A DNA stretch of 64,000 bases from Saprospiraceae bacterium. GTDB lineage: Bacteria; Bacteroidota; Bacteroidia; Chitinophagales; Saprospiraceae. The translations under genes were made by a program, and so were the position numbers. This document shows, piece after piece, positions 8,748 to 18,563 of this stretch. The DNA is taken from contig JADKGD010000022.1 of NCBI GenBank assembly GCA_016717145.1, positions 62,001 to 126,000 of the forward strand, written 5' to 3'. The notes beneath the pieces are model-generated. The model had not been told where the DNA came from. It searched no databases and was given only the letters and a program-made list of their open reading frames with translations. Within the stretch, counting starts at the first letter, position 1. Each line of letters opens with the position of its first letter.

Positions 8748-9827
8748 CTAAAATTGTGGACAGAAATTGTCTTCATTATGATGCTCTCCAATATAAATCA
8801 GCGAAAGCTCAAAAGAGGAGAGAGATTTCCTGTCGTTGACCAGGCTTTTTAGGTTTTGATCGTAACGGAACCCAATAATAAAGTTGTTCATCTCCAACCC
8901 TACCATACCAATGACAGATTCCAAACCGAAATTATTATAGTTTTTTACACCTCGCAGATATGGTCCCATAAGCAAATATTTTCCTGCCGTTTTTGATAAT
9001 TTATATCTGAAAGTAGTGCCTAAATTGACTTCTGAATGTGGTCCCTGAATCAGGGCATTTACCCTTGGCTGAACGGTCATCCGAGCCGTAGTCTTAAAAG
9101 ATAAACCAGTGTGTACGCTCCATTTAGCGTGCAATGTATCTGCTCTAAATAAATTAGGATCAATAATGTCAGGAGTATTGTATAATGAAACATTTGGTTT
9201 GTTGGCATGGAAATACCCTGCTCCAAGATGAAAATTAATATTTTTAGAAGGTGAAATGGTATAGTACAAACCTAGATTAAAATCAGAAAAAGCATTGTTA
9301 TTTGGTGGCAAAATCTCTCCTGTTCCGAGTGTATATCCATCTATCGAATTAAACTGATCCTGAAAAGTGATGTCTTCGTAGTTTACGGTTTTCTGTAGAA
9401 TTCCGCCTTGAAAACCAATGCCTATGTATTGCTTGGTTTTTTTATCAAGTGCTTTGTGAAATGCCGCAGTAAGCAGAATTTGATTCGTATTCAGATCAAA
9501 CGTCGATACGCGGTCCGAAAAAAAAGTGATGCCTACTGCAACAACATCCGGAAGGCTCTTTTGGCTATAATTTAAATTAAATTTCACTTCACCACTTGTT
9601 GCAAAGGTTCTTAATGGATTGTCAAGTGCTGATCGCCATTGGTCTCTGTAAATTGTTGATATTCTAAATGTCCCTGTATACATACCTGCTGCTGCAGGAT
9701 TGAGTGTCAGCGGAGATGCATAAAACTGAGAAAAATGAGCATCCTGACCTTGAGCTGTCCATGAGGTAAATAAACATAAAAGGGCAATACACATTTTTAT
9801 CGAATGCTGCCATTGCTGTAAAATCAT
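8748..9827 (-). CDS. PorP/SprF family type IX secretion-associated membrane protein
   Basis: About 359 residues from the ATG at 9827; the frame runs back to 9896 but the extra residues precede the signal peptide (M-I-L-Q-Q-W ... W-T-A-Q-G). The mature protein starts Q-D-A-H-F-S-Q-F-Y-A-S-P-L-T-L-N-P-A-A-A-G, the hallmark of PorP/SprF. These are outer-membrane barrels that anchor type IX-secreted adhesins or gliding proteins such as SprB. Residues 60-350 are strand-rich and the last strand is S-L-I-Y-I-G-E. No large adhesin gene is adjacent, so its partner is unknown. Confidence 0.88.
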   Translation of the reverse strand: MILQQWQHSIKMCIALLCLFTSWTAQGQDAHFSQFYASPLTLNPAAAGMYTGTFRISTIYRDQWRSALDNPLRTFATSGEVKFNLNYSQKSLPDVVAVGITFFSDRVSTFDLNTNQILLTAAFHKALDKKTKQYIGIGFQGGILQKTVNYEDITFQDQFNSIDGYTLGTGEILPPNNNAFSDFNLGLYYTISPSKNINFHLGAGYFHANKPNVSLYNTPDIIDPNLFRADTLHAKWSVHTGLSFKTTARMTVQPRVNALIQGPHSEVNLGTTFRYKLSKTAGKYLLMGPYLRGVKNYNNFGLESVIGMVGLEMNNFIIGFRYDQNLKSLVNDRKSLSSFELSLIYIGEHHNEDNFCPQF

Positions 9828-10045
9828 ATTAGGTATATACATATTTATAAATCCTTGAATCAATTTAATCAACATGATGTTTTCATTGAATTGCAAAACT
9901 AATAATTATTTATGAGTTTGTCAGTAAAGACGCTCAAAACATCATCTATAAATGCTATAATATGTATAAACATAAAATAAATAATTCCTCATATAACGCA
10001 CAGAACATATAAATAAGTATTTTCGCAGCCATGTAAATAATCAGG

Positions 10046-10852
10046 GTGGCAAAGAAGAAAAAAATAGATACCAGACATTTGTTTCACGCCATTTGTCATT
10101 TAAATTTAATACCAATCAGGTCAAAGCCGGAATTAAATGACATTATGGTAACACAAATGCTTTTTGGTGAGACCTGTCTTATCGTCGAAAAAAAAAATAA
10201 ACACTGGTTTAAGATCAAAATATCCGCTGATCAGGTAACTGGCTGGGTCCAAACGCATCAAATACAATTGATAGATGAAGCTCACTTTGAAAAATATAAT
10301 AATGACCATTCTTATGCCTTAGAAATATGTCACCCGATATTCAATGAAGAAATTTCCAAGTATTTAGTTTTAGGTGCTGTATTACCAAAATATGATGGTA
10401 TATCCTGTAATATGCCGGATGGCAAATATATTTATAATGGTCAGGCTGCACCGATGTCAGGTTTAGAATACTCCCCTGATTTATTAGTAAAAATTGCTAA
10501 ACGATATCTTTACAGCCCGGAACTAAGCGGAGGCAAAAGTCCATTTGGTATTGATGCTGCTGCTTTTATACAGCAAGTGTACAGATTTTTTGGGTATAAT
10601 CTACCGCGCACTTCACAGGAGCTATTTGCACAAGGTCAGATTGTTGACTTTGTCGAATACACGCAGGTTGGTGATATTGTATTTTGTCAAAATGAAGATG
10701 GTAATATTTCACACGCCGGCATCATTATAGGTGCCAATAAGGTCATTCACGCGTATGGTTGTGTGCGCATAGATAAGGTTGATCATTTCGGAATATACAA
10801 CAAAGAACTACATAAATACACCCATAAATTAAGAATGATCAAGCGGATATAG
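10046..10852 (+). CDS. NlpC/P60-like protein with SH3b domain and missing catalytic cysteine
   Basis: 268 residues, GTG start, no signal peptide. Residues 10-80 look like a bacterial SH3 domain (G-E-T-C-L-I-V-E, W-F-K-I-K, G-W-V-Q), 85-145 a linker domain, and 150-268 an NlpC/P60 fold as in gamma-D-glutamyl-diaminopimelate endopeptidases that trim peptidoglycan. The active site F-G-I-D-C-S-G-F reads F-G-I-D-A-A-A-F here (Ala171 at 10556-10558), and the usual W-G-G before it is disturbed. The histidine in S-H-A-G (His223) is kept. It may bind peptidoglycan peptides without cutting, or be a dead paralog. Confidence 0.8.
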   Translation: MAKKKKIDTRHLFHAICHLNLIPIRSKPELNDIMVTQMLFGETCLIVEKKNKHWFKIKISADQVTGWVQTHQIQLIDEAHFEKYNNDHSYALEICHPIFNEEISKYLVLGAVLPKYDGISCNMPDGKYIYNGQAAPMSGLEYSPDLLVKIAKRYLYSPELSGGKSPFGIDAAAFIQQVYRFFGYNLPRTSQELFAQGQIVDFVEYTQVGDIVFCQNEDGNISHAGIIIGANKVIHAYGCVRIDKVDHFGIYNKELHKYTHKLRMIKRI

Positions 10853-10893
10853 TGAAATTGTTAAGTAGTAGGTAATAATTTATTCATAAAATA

Positions 10894-10934
10894 AAAAAGG
10901 TGATAAGTACAGTATTATGACTTATCACCTTTTT
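10894..10934. terminator. Bidirectional intrinsic terminator
   Basis: A perfect 15-base inverted repeat (AAAAAGGTGATAAGT at 10894-10908, its complement at 10920-10934) with an 11-base loop. A and T runs at both ends let it stop transcripts from both convergent genes, the NlpC-like gene and the DUF5689 lipoprotein. Confidence 0.85.
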
Positions 10935-10956
10935 AAGACCTAAACAGTATTCCGGC

Positions 10957-13038
10957 TTATTTTACCTTGATATTATCCAGTCTGTAAGTTGACGTATTGG
11001 TTGCTTTATTTCCTTCATATTTAAATCCGATTCTAACGCTACTGCCATAAGTTTTCAAATCAATATTACCTGAAGGTATAAATGTATTGTCAGGATCACT
11101 ATTAAGTGCAACTTTTGCCGGTATTTTAACCCAACTTGTTGTGGCAGGATTTCCAGTATAATTTGTGGTAACCCAAACACTCAAACCTTCGTGCACCCAA
11201 AAGGCTTTAGCACTTTCAAATGTAAGGGTTGGTGAATTATTTGTGATTACCTCAGGTGTTATCAACCAATCTTCCATTTCAGCATTGGTATCATTGAAGG
11301 CTGTAGATTGGGCATAGGTATTTCCACTAAATAATTTTCCTTGCCATTTTCTGGTACCCTTTACGGCAACATTTTCCCAACCGGCAATCGCAATGTCAAC
11401 ATTATTCATCTGAGAAGTAAATGATTCTTCAAAACCATTGCCGGGTGCGCTACCTGCACATTGGCAAGTGGCATTATATACATCGTTTACGGTTGCTGCA
11501 TTGCCATCATCACATGGAGCTCCTGGAAATATCGCAACATTGGAAGGCGCACAATCCTGTCCGTTTAATACGCCATCACCATCACAATCTGACGTAGCTA
11601 CAGTCGGATCACAAGGGCTTCCCCCTGATATATCATTGAGTGACCTTATCAACAATTGATTGCCAGTTGTAAATTCTGAAAGAATAGCTGTAACGTCTAC
11701 TACCCCATTTTTAATAGGCTGAGAAGAAAATGTTGCTGCTGTTGCTGTATATAGCTGCACCTGGCCCGTGGCATCGGTAACTACTATCTTATCCGAATAT
11801 TTTGTTCCACCTGATAATTCAGCATTCTTAATTTTTACCAGAGTAGACTCATATTTATTGATGTCCAGTTGGGCTACTGTAAGTTCTTTAGGAACTATAC
11901 TCGTGGGACCAACAACAGTAACACTAGTGTTATCGATACCATTTACCTGCAATAATGTTTTAAATTCTTCCAATTTTATACCACCCACATTTACCTTAAC
12001 CTCTGTATTTACAGGTACTGAAATTGTCGAACTGAACCTAAGTGTTATACCGTATTCACCATCCTGAACGACCATGTTTTGCGAAGGTAAATTTGAGGCA
12101 TCTGAAATTACTACGCCTTGCACAAAACCGTCAGGAGCCACAGTTGCTCCATTTGCAAATGCATCTCTTACCGATTTGATAGAAATTCTTGAACCGGTTG
12201 TTCCGCCTCCACCGCATCTGTCTTTGTCAAAAACAACATCAGCAAGAGTTCTTATAAACAACTGTTTGTCAGATTTGAACACGCTGTACACTGCAGTTAG
12301 GCTACCATTTTTTTCAGGAAGCGGCTCTCCGGCAAAATCTGCAAATCCACTATTTCTGACCAAAATAAGATTATTTGCACAATCGACTAGATCACGATTT
12401 TTTGTTTGTGGACTTGCTGGATTATTGTCTGCATAAGTTGTTCCTACGGTCTTAAACTGGACCGACTCCAATTTTATTAAGGTATTAATATCATTTGGTC
12501 CAAGTTCTGTGATCTTTTTTACACGCGGCACCACAGGTAGACCTGATTTCCCGATTATCAGGATATCGGGTACTAAGGCTGTTGGAATTCTACCTAAAGA
12601 TGGGGAAGTTCCTGTATTGTCAACACCTAATCCCAATTGGGGTGCACCGTTATAATCAGATATTGTCAGGTCTTTTAATTTTACAAAAACACGACTACCA
12701 ACTGGGTATAAAGAATGAATTTCATTCATGTCGATGAGTATAGCAATTCCTAGATCGCTATTTTCGTCTTCCAGGATTAATGTTTTATAAAAATTTCCTG
12801 ATCTATCGTCTGCCACAACCACCGCCTTCATATATTTATCGAGACCCAACAGTGTGAATTTTCCTGCAACATATTTTGTCATGACTTCTGTCAGCGATAC
12901 AATCTGATCAGCACTTATATTCGGATCTACCCCTCCTGAAGGTGGCGCATCAAACTCTCCTTTAATACACCCATCTAATGCGAAAATTGAAACAGAAATC
13001 AGAACAAGAAAAGTGAACTTTTTAATAATTGAAATCAT
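10957..13038 (-). CDS. DUF5689-domain surface lipoprotein with metal-binding motif and choice-of-anchor J domain
   Basis: 693 residues. The signal peptide ends in a lipobox-like F-A-L-D-G-C (Cys near 24). Residues 40-270 and again about 280-470 look like DUF5689/OB-fold units (V-V-V-A-D-D-R-S-G-N-F-Y-K-T-L-I-L-E-D, later V-V-I-S-D-A and V-V-Q-D). Around 480-525 is a cysteine/aspartate-rich motif (C-D-G-D-G-V, D-C-A-P, P-C-D-D-G) like the putative metal-binding repeat of surface proteins, and 530-693 resembles choice-of-anchor J. It lies 23 bases after the TonB receptor gene; the pair likely forms an uptake system. OB-folds next to a secreted nuclease suggest nucleic-acid binding, which is inference. 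Confidence 0.82.
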   Translation of the reverse strand: MISIIKKFTFLVLISVSIFALDGCIKGEFDAPPSGGVDPNISADQIVSLTEVMTKYVAGKFTLLGLDKYMKAVVVADDRSGNFYKTLILEDENSDLGIAILIDMNEIHSLYPVGSRVFVKLKDLTISDYNGAPQLGLGVDNTGTSPSLGRIPTALVPDILIIGKSGLPVVPRVKKITELGPNDINTLIKLESVQFKTVGTTYADNNPASPQTKNRDLVDCANNLILVRNSGFADFAGEPLPEKNGSLTAVYSVFKSDKQLFIRTLADVVFDKDRCGGGGTTGSRISIKSVRDAFANGATVAPDGFVQGVVISDASNLPSQNMVVQDGEYGITLRFSSTISVPVNTEVKVNVGGIKLEEFKTLLQVNGIDNTSVTVVGPTSIVPKELTVAQLDINKYESTLVKIKNAELSGGTKYSDKIVVTDATGQVQLYTATAATFSSQPIKNGVVDVTAILSEFTTGNQLLIRSLNDISGGSPCDPTVATSDCDGDGVLNGQDCAPSNVAIFPGAPCDDGNAATVNDVYNATCQCAGSAPGNGFEESFTSQMNNVDIAIAGWENVAVKGTRKWQGKLFSGNTYAQSTAFNDTNAEMEDWLITPEVITNNSPTLTFESAKAFWVHEGLSVWVTTNYTGNPATTSWVKIPAKVALNSDPDNTFIPSGNIDLKTYGSSVRIGFKYEGNKATNTSTYRLDNIKVK

Positions 13039-13061
13039 TGTATACTGTTTTAATATTATAT

Positions 13062-14938
13062 TTATTTGAATATGTAACTAATGTTTAAAGTAAAATTGGT
13101 GCCAAATGCATAGAAGTACCGGGGTGGAAATTTATTAACATCCTTACCCACATTATCAAATCTTAATTGCTCGAAGCCACCGGTTCTAAAGTTGGTATTG
13201 TTTAATATATTTCCAATATTAAGGTTTAGTGAAAATGACTCTCCTCCCAATTTTATGGTTTTACCACAAAAAATGTCTACAGTCATAGCATCCGGTAGTT
13301 TCTCTTCTGCAATGATTGATTGATAAAGATCTTTTTGTTCGGTTGGATTAATTTTACCTATTGCTTCAGCAGTTCTTCTATCGGGGTTAAACTGCAGGTA
13401 ATTTTTTGCAAAATAATTGACATTCACATTAAAAAACCATTTATATCCTGAATAATTCAAACCAAGTGTTCCTGCCTGTTGTGGCATTCCGGCAACGTAA
13501 TAATTATTAATATATACGACACGATCCTGAACCAGATCAGTCGCACTATTATCTCTCGAAATGGTCGCCAATGGTCTCGAAGTATGTATATATTGCCCTA
13601 AAGATCCAGCTGCCGTAAGTGATATTTTGGATGTTATTTTGTATTCCAAACCTACTTCTACTCCTAAATGCCTTCTGTCAATACCTGTTTGAATATAGTT
13701 TACAAACGTCTGATAATCTTCATGGTAATACACATCACTATTTATTTTATCTTTAAAGTCAGTATAAAAAGCTGTCACTCTACCTTTCAACTTGGTATAC
13801 CTTGCTAAATAAGAAAGTTCACCTGAAGTGATTTTTTCACTTGTCAGGTTTTTAACAATCTGGTCCTTTGTACGTGGGGATACATAACTTTCGTTGGCAA
13901 AAGGCGCCCTTGTTCTGTAAGATGCATTGGCAACTATATAGTTACGTCCATTAATTTTATAGGTGATGCCACCTTTTACAGCATAATTTAAAAAATTCTG
14001 TACTGTTGATTTTCCAAAGGAGTTATCAGGAAATAGGCCGGTCTTAGTAAATCCTTCTCGATAAAAAGATTGATTTGTGATAGAGACTGCTCCAAAATAA
14101 TCTATATTGCTTGTTTTGTAAATCGCTTGTGTCCACGCAGAAGCCCTTTCTGTATTAATATTATAATTATGTCCAAAAATATCGCCTTTTTTTAATAATC
14201 TGGTAGGTCTGTTAAGATCATTTTCCTGCACTTCAGGATTGTCAGGAAAAAATCTTAGGGCGAATCTATTGTAGTCAATATAAAAATCTGCTCCAAGTAA
14301 ATCATCTACCTGCCTGTAATAATGAACCTTTTCTTTTAAATAAGTTAACCCGCCGGTAATATTAAGATTTTCAGTAATATTGGAGTTAATTACAGAGTTG
14401 AAGCTAAATTTCTGATTATCATAATGTTCTTCTTCAACAATATATGCTGCCAATTTACCTCTAACTGTATTACCCGCTATGCCGTCAACATTTTGAAAAG
14501 TATAATCTCTAATAGCGTTTGCAGCGTACATTGAAGCCCAATTGACTTGTCTGTGATTTTCATCACTTTTCAGATAATCAGCAACTAAGCCTGCAGAAAT
14601 ATCGTCCGTTGCATAACTAGGCAACTTACGGTAATAATCGGGCCTTGGATCAGCTGCATCATACCAGTCAAGCCTGGTGGATGAATACTTGCCAAATTGG
14701 AATCCAAATGTTGAAAATACATGAGTTTTGTCAGATATTTTCCAGTCGTGGCGAAGCATGGTTACCGGCTGGTTGATTCTGTATTCGCGCGAATTTCTGA
14801 CCGCTCCATTTTGGTATCCCCAATTTGGATTATAAAAATTAGACCCGGCAAGATCATACATTTCCTGAAAACTTCCTGTAGATCTGCCTCTTCTTTGAGG
14901 TGTTCCGAAAATAACTACATTTAATGAATGTCTATCGT
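13062..14938 (-). CDS. TonB-dependent receptor, barrel part (downstream of a frameshift)
   Basis: This is the beta-barrel part of the receptor whose N-terminus is at 14939-15814. The open frame proper begins N-D-R-H-S-L-N near 14936; a first ATG comes only at 14861. It shows repeated amphipathic strands and ends F-T-L-N-I-S-Y-I-F-K, a typical outer-membrane signature with terminal aromatic residues. Restoring one A in the homopolymer at 14942-14947 gives V-D-K-K-I-N-D-R-H-S-L-N and a single protein of about 917 residues. It would pull a substrate bound by the DUF5689 lipoprotein across the outer membrane. Confidence 0.8.
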
Positions 14939-15814
14939 TTATTTTTTATCAACAGAAGCAAAATAACTAATGCCCTGAAAATGGGTACCTGCCACATATC
15001 CCTGATTTCCAAATCTATATGAAGCAGCTCCACTAAATGCCCACCCACTTTTTAATAAGCCTGTTGATTTTGTCAACATAAATCTATGCTGATAAGACCT
15101 GTTTGACAGCGAATATACTGCCTTAAGTCCTTCTCTCTGGTTGCTTGCTCTGAGATCTACAAAGGTGGCACCTCCGATGCCTCCAAAAGTATAATCATTA
15201 GAATTCAAATTTAATATCTGGGTTTGGTTTCTGAATACATCATTCAAACCACTCCATGCAGTCCAAAGCACCCGACCATCATCCTGGTCGTTCATAGGCA
15301 TACCATTCAACAACATTTCAGAATCTTCATTAAAATATCCCCTCGGTCGAAATCTGCCATTTCCCAAATTAAATGCTGCTGCAGTTGCAAACGGATCGCG
15401 GCTGGCACCAAGTGCACTGGACACATTATCGTCTTCGTTTTCTATACCGGCAAGATCAGAAACATCAATCGTTGAAATTTCAGTTCCCGATATGGCTGAT
15501 GCAGGTATAAAAACTTCCAATCTACCTAAATCGAGGTCTTTGCCGTTATAATCAAATGTCAATACTTCTATTTCATTTTGATTTGGATTGGCAATCAAAG
15601 TGTATTTTCCCTTTTTAATGTTGGGAATATTAAAAACACCTGAAGCATTTGTGAAAAAAAGGTGGTCAGTATTTTTAAGATACATTTGAAGTGCAGCCTG
15701 CTCCTGATTGGAATTTTTGTCTACTATTTTGCCCGTGATATTTTGACTGAATGTTAAAATACAATTAAACATTACAAATATGCACACAAAACAAGTTTTG
15801 ATCCGTCTTATCAT
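14939..15814 (-). CDS. TonB-dependent receptor, N-terminal part (carboxypeptidase-like and plug domains)
   Basis: 291 residues: signal peptide (about 1-24, ending T-F-S-Q), a CarboxypepD-like beta-sandwich at 25-105 (I-T-G-K-I-V-D-K-N-S-N-Q-E ... G-K-Y-T-L-I-A), then the plug with N-G-M-P-M-N-D-Q-D-D-G-R near 173 and G-G-I-G-G-A-T-F-V-D near 209. The frame ends early at TAA (14939-14941) because the run of six T (14942-14947, A on the coding strand) appears one base short. A -7 element lies at 15842-15849. This is the start of the receptor-lipoprotein operon, divergent from the secreted nuclease. Confidence 0.82.
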   Translation of the reverse strand: MIRRIKTCFVCIFVMFNCILTFSQNITGKIVDKNSNQEQAALQMYLKNTDHLFFTNASGVFNIPNIKKGKYTLIANPNQNEIEVLTFDYNGKDLDLGRLEVFIPASAISGTEISTIDVSDLAGIENEDDNVSSALGASRDPFATAAAFNLGNGRFRPRGYFNEDSEMLLNGMPMNDQDDGRVLWTAWSGLNDVFRNQTQILNLNSNDYTFGGIGGATFVDLRASNQREGLKAVYSLSNRSYQHRFMLTKSTGLLKSGWAFSGAASYRFGNQGYVAGTHFQGISYFASVDKK

Positions 15815-15841
15815 CTGGTTGGTTGATTGTTAAATATAACG

Positions 15842-15849
15842 CAAAGGTA
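15842..15849 (-). promoter_or_regulatory. -7 promoter element of the TonB receptor operon
   Basis: TACCTTTG on the minus strand, 28 bases before the receptor ATG. It faces the TATCTTTG of the divergent nuclease gene across about 75 bases, so the two units share one control region. Confidence 0.45.
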
Positions 15850-15924
15850 GTGTATAAACAAATGGAGTGTATTAACCATATATTAATATTTTCTTTATCA
15901 CTATAAAATGCATATATTTACGCA

Positions 15925-15932
15925 TATCTTTG
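15925..15932 (+). promoter_or_regulatory. -7 promoter element of the secreted nuclease gene
   Basis: TATCTTTG fits TAnnTTTG and lies 18 bases before the ATG at 15951. No clear -33 TTTG was seen. Confidence 0.4.
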
Positions 15933-15950
15933 TGCACTAATTTTAATTAA

Positions 15951-17009
15951 ATGACCAAATTTTCCTTAGTTTTTCTTTTATTACTGACATGTAATTTAAG
16001 TCTGCTCACTGCACAATCTCAGAAAGAGAAAAAGCAATATAAGATTGTAAGTGTAGGCTTCTATAATCTTGAAAACCTATTTGATACCTTAGATGATACA
16101 CTTATTAATGATGAAGAGTTTTTGCCTAGTGGAGCAAGGGCATGGACAGAAGAAAGATACAGCGAAAAACTCGGAAATATGGCTTATGTCCTTTCTCAGA
16201 TTGGAATTGACGATGTCAAAGCCGGTTTATCTTTTATAGGTGTAGCGGAAATTGAAAACAGAAAAGTTCTTGAAGACCTTGTCATTCAACCTAAGCTGAA
16301 AGATAGAAATTATCAGATTATCCATTATGATTCACCGGATTGGCGAGGTGTAGACGTTGGATTATTATATAATCCTTTGCACTTTAAGCCAATTGTAAGT
16401 AAAGCCATTCCGTTGATAAATATTGAAGACGGCGAAAGAAAGTTTACGCGTGATGTTTTGTATGTCAAAGGACTTATGGAAGATGATACGGTTCACATTT
16501 TGGTCAATCACTGGCCTTCCCGAACAGGTGGAGAAGCCAGAACTGCACCGTTCAGAAATAATGGTGCAAAATTATGCAGAATGGTAGTTGATTCTCTTTT
16601 TTCAGTAAATAAAGAAAGTAAAATTTTTATAATGGGTGACTTGAATGATGATCCTACTGATGAAAGTTTAAAATCATTTTTAAGAACGGTAGACAATGTT
16701 AAGGATGTTCGTAAAACGGGTCTGTTCAATCCTTTTGAAGATTTTTACAGGAGAGGACAAGGATCCAACGCCTATAGAGATGCCTGGAGTCTTTTTGATC
16801 AGATTGTAATTTCTAAAGGGGTTGTTGACAAAAAGAATCAGGGATATCGCTTTTTTAAGGCAAATATATTTAATAAACAATTTTTGGTTCAGGCATCAGG
16901 TCAATATAAAGGATACCCTTTCCGCACTTTTTCAGGAAGTACTTACCAGTCTGGTTACAGTGATCATTTTCCATCATATCTATATCTTATTAAAGAAATG
17001 GATAAATAA
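15951..17009 (+). CDS. Secreted endonuclease/exonuclease/phosphatase family protein
   Basis: 352 residues with a signal peptide (about 1-21, ending L-L-T-A-Q). The EEP catalytic set is present: F-Y-N-L-E-N-L-F-D (about 36-44), G-V-A-E-I-E-N-R near 100, V-N-H-W-P-S-R-T near 185, M-G-D-L-N-D-D near 226 and Y-S-D-H-F-P at 342-347. Such enzymes hydrolyse phosphodiesters; secreted Bacteroidota members resemble extracellular nucleases. It diverges from the TonB receptor/DUF5689 operon, which suggests joint work in using extracellular nucleic acid, perhaps for phosphate. Confidence 0.88.
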   Translation: MTKFSLVFLLLLTCNLSLLTAQSQKEKKQYKIVSVGFYNLENLFDTLDDTLINDEEFLPSGARAWTEERYSEKLGNMAYVLSQIGIDDVKAGLSFIGVAEIENRKVLEDLVIQPKLKDRNYQIIHYDSPDWRGVDVGLLYNPLHFKPIVSKAIPLINIEDGERKFTRDVLYVKGLMEDDTVHILVNHWPSRTGGEARTAPFRNNGAKLCRMVVDSLFSVNKESKIFIMGDLNDDPTDESLKSFLRTVDNVKDVRKTGLFNPFEDFYRRGQGSNAYRDAWSLFDQIVISKGVVDKKNQGYRFFKANIFNKQFLVQASGQYKGYPFRTFSGSTYQSGYSDHFPSYLYLIKEMDK

Positions 17010-17058
17010 TATATGACCCCTGGAATTTTTAATCTTTTTGTCGAACATAAAACCGAAA

Positions 17059-18396
17059 TTAAAAAAAATCCATTGCCATTTTATTAAAATTGCCTGAAGT
17101 CATTAACAATACATTGAAATCGGCAAAATCATCCATAGCCAAATAATTATTTAACAGAGCTTCATCTGTAAAAATCTTCAAATTAGGGTGATTGAAGGCT
17201 TGCTGCAAAAACCTTTCATCTAATGGTGGCATGTTTTTCATTTTTAAGGTATGTTCATTGTAAAAAACCACTGCTGTATCAGCACCAAGCAATGAATCCC
17301 TATATTGAGGTATAAAATCTTTATTGAGACTGGAAAAAGTGTGCAATTCCAGCACAGCAAGTAGTTTTTGGCTTCCAAACCATTCTTTAACAGACGTGGT
17401 CGTAGCCATTACCTTACTTGGAGCATGAGCAAAATCAAGGAAGACCACTCTTTTGTCATTTTCTGACAATTTTTGCAAACGTTTACTGGCGCCTCCAAAA
17501 TCTTTTATCGCATCAAAAAAGTCCGTCAAATCTATTTTTAAAGACGCACAAACAAGCCTTGCAGCGTTAAGGTTTTGCAGATTATGGTTTCCAATGATGG
17601 ATATAGGATAATTTATATCTTTATGTATGATACTACTAGTACCTGATTTTTGCAATGCCCCATAAGGATATAATTCTAAATCAGCGTCGCTCAAGCGCAC
17701 GATGTCTGTCAGCTCTTTGTCGTTTTTATTATATATAAGTTTTCCATATTTTTCCATTGTGTCCAGATAAATGGCAAATTGTTTCTTATAATTTTCAAAT
17801 GTTGGAAATACGTTGATATGATCCCAAGCTATACCTGTTATGACCGATATGTGGGGCTTGTAATGGTGAATTTTAGGGACTCTGTCAATCGGGCTACTGA
17901 GATATTCATCTCCTTCAATAATAATTAATGGGGCCGAAGTCAATTTAACCATTCTGTCAAAGCCTTCGATTTGTGCACCTACTAAAAAATCAAAGTCAAA
18001 ATTTAATTTCTTTAAAACATGAAGAATCATTGCAGTCGTTGTCGTTTTCCCATGGCTTCCGGCTATTACCACGCGTTGCTTATTTTTAGCGTGTTCATAA
18101 ATAAATGCCGGATAGGAATAAATTTTAATTCCTAATTTTTGCGCTTTAAGAAGTTCGGGATTATCTGCTTTAGCATGCATGCCAAGTATGACCATATCAA
18201 TATCATCCGTGATATTAGCTTCAAACCATCCAAACAAATCAGGAGCCAGTCCTTTATTTTTTAACCTGGATAAAGAAGGTTCATATATTTCATCATCCGA
18301 TCCGGAAATATGGTGCCCCTGAGCATGAAGATCCAGTGCTATATTGTGCATTGCCGCTCCTCCTATCGATATAAAATGTATTCTCGATTTGTCCAA
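17059..18396 (-). CDS. mpl: Mur ligase Mpl (UDP-MurNAc:tripeptide ligase, peptidoglycan recycling)
   Basis: 445 residues. The N-terminal Rossmann domain begins H-F-I-S-I-G-G-A-A-M-H-N-I-A, the P-loop is A-G-S-H-G-K-T-T-T-T near 112-121, the central domain has I-I-E-G-D-E-Y-L-S-S, typical of Mpl rather than MurC, and the C-terminal domain has D-F-A-H-A-P-S-K-V. Mpl attaches the recycled L-Ala-D-Glu-meso-DAP tripeptide to UDP-N-acetylmuramate, saving de novo synthesis. It is a single gene, convergent with the nuclease gene. MurC is the main alternative, but the length and the E-G-D-E-Y motif favour Mpl. Confidence 0.88.
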   Translation of the reverse strand: MDKSRIHFISIGGAAMHNIALDLHAQGHHISGSDDEIYEPSLSRLKNKGLAPDLFGWFEANITDDIDMVILGMHAKADNPELLKAQKLGIKIYSYPAFIYEHAKNKQRVVIAGSHGKTTTTAMILHVLKKLNFDFDFLVGAQIEGFDRMVKLTSAPLIIIEGDEYLSSPIDRVPKIHHYKPHISVITGIAWDHINVFPTFENYKKQFAIYLDTMEKYGKLIYNKNDKELTDIVRLSDADLELYPYGALQKSGTSSIIHKDINYPISIIGNHNLQNLNAARLVCASLKIDLTDFFDAIKDFGGASKRLQKLSENDKRVVFLDFAHAPSKVMATTTSVKEWFGSQKLLAVLELHTFSSLNKDFIPQYRDSLLGADTAVVFYNEHTLKMKNMPPLDERFLQQAFNHPNLKIFTDEALLNNYLAMDDFADFNVLLMTSGNFNKMAMDFF

Positions 18397-18563
18397 CTGT
18401 CTTTAATTTTGAGGCATAAAGGTAGGCTGATTGATCAAAATCAAAAATTAATTGTTAAATTTTCGCAAAAGCCGTGATAAAAATAAAGTATTTGTGTCTT
18501 GGTTTCGTAATTATATAATATTTTTGTGACATATTTCGTTAAAATTCGAAAATAAACATTCAG

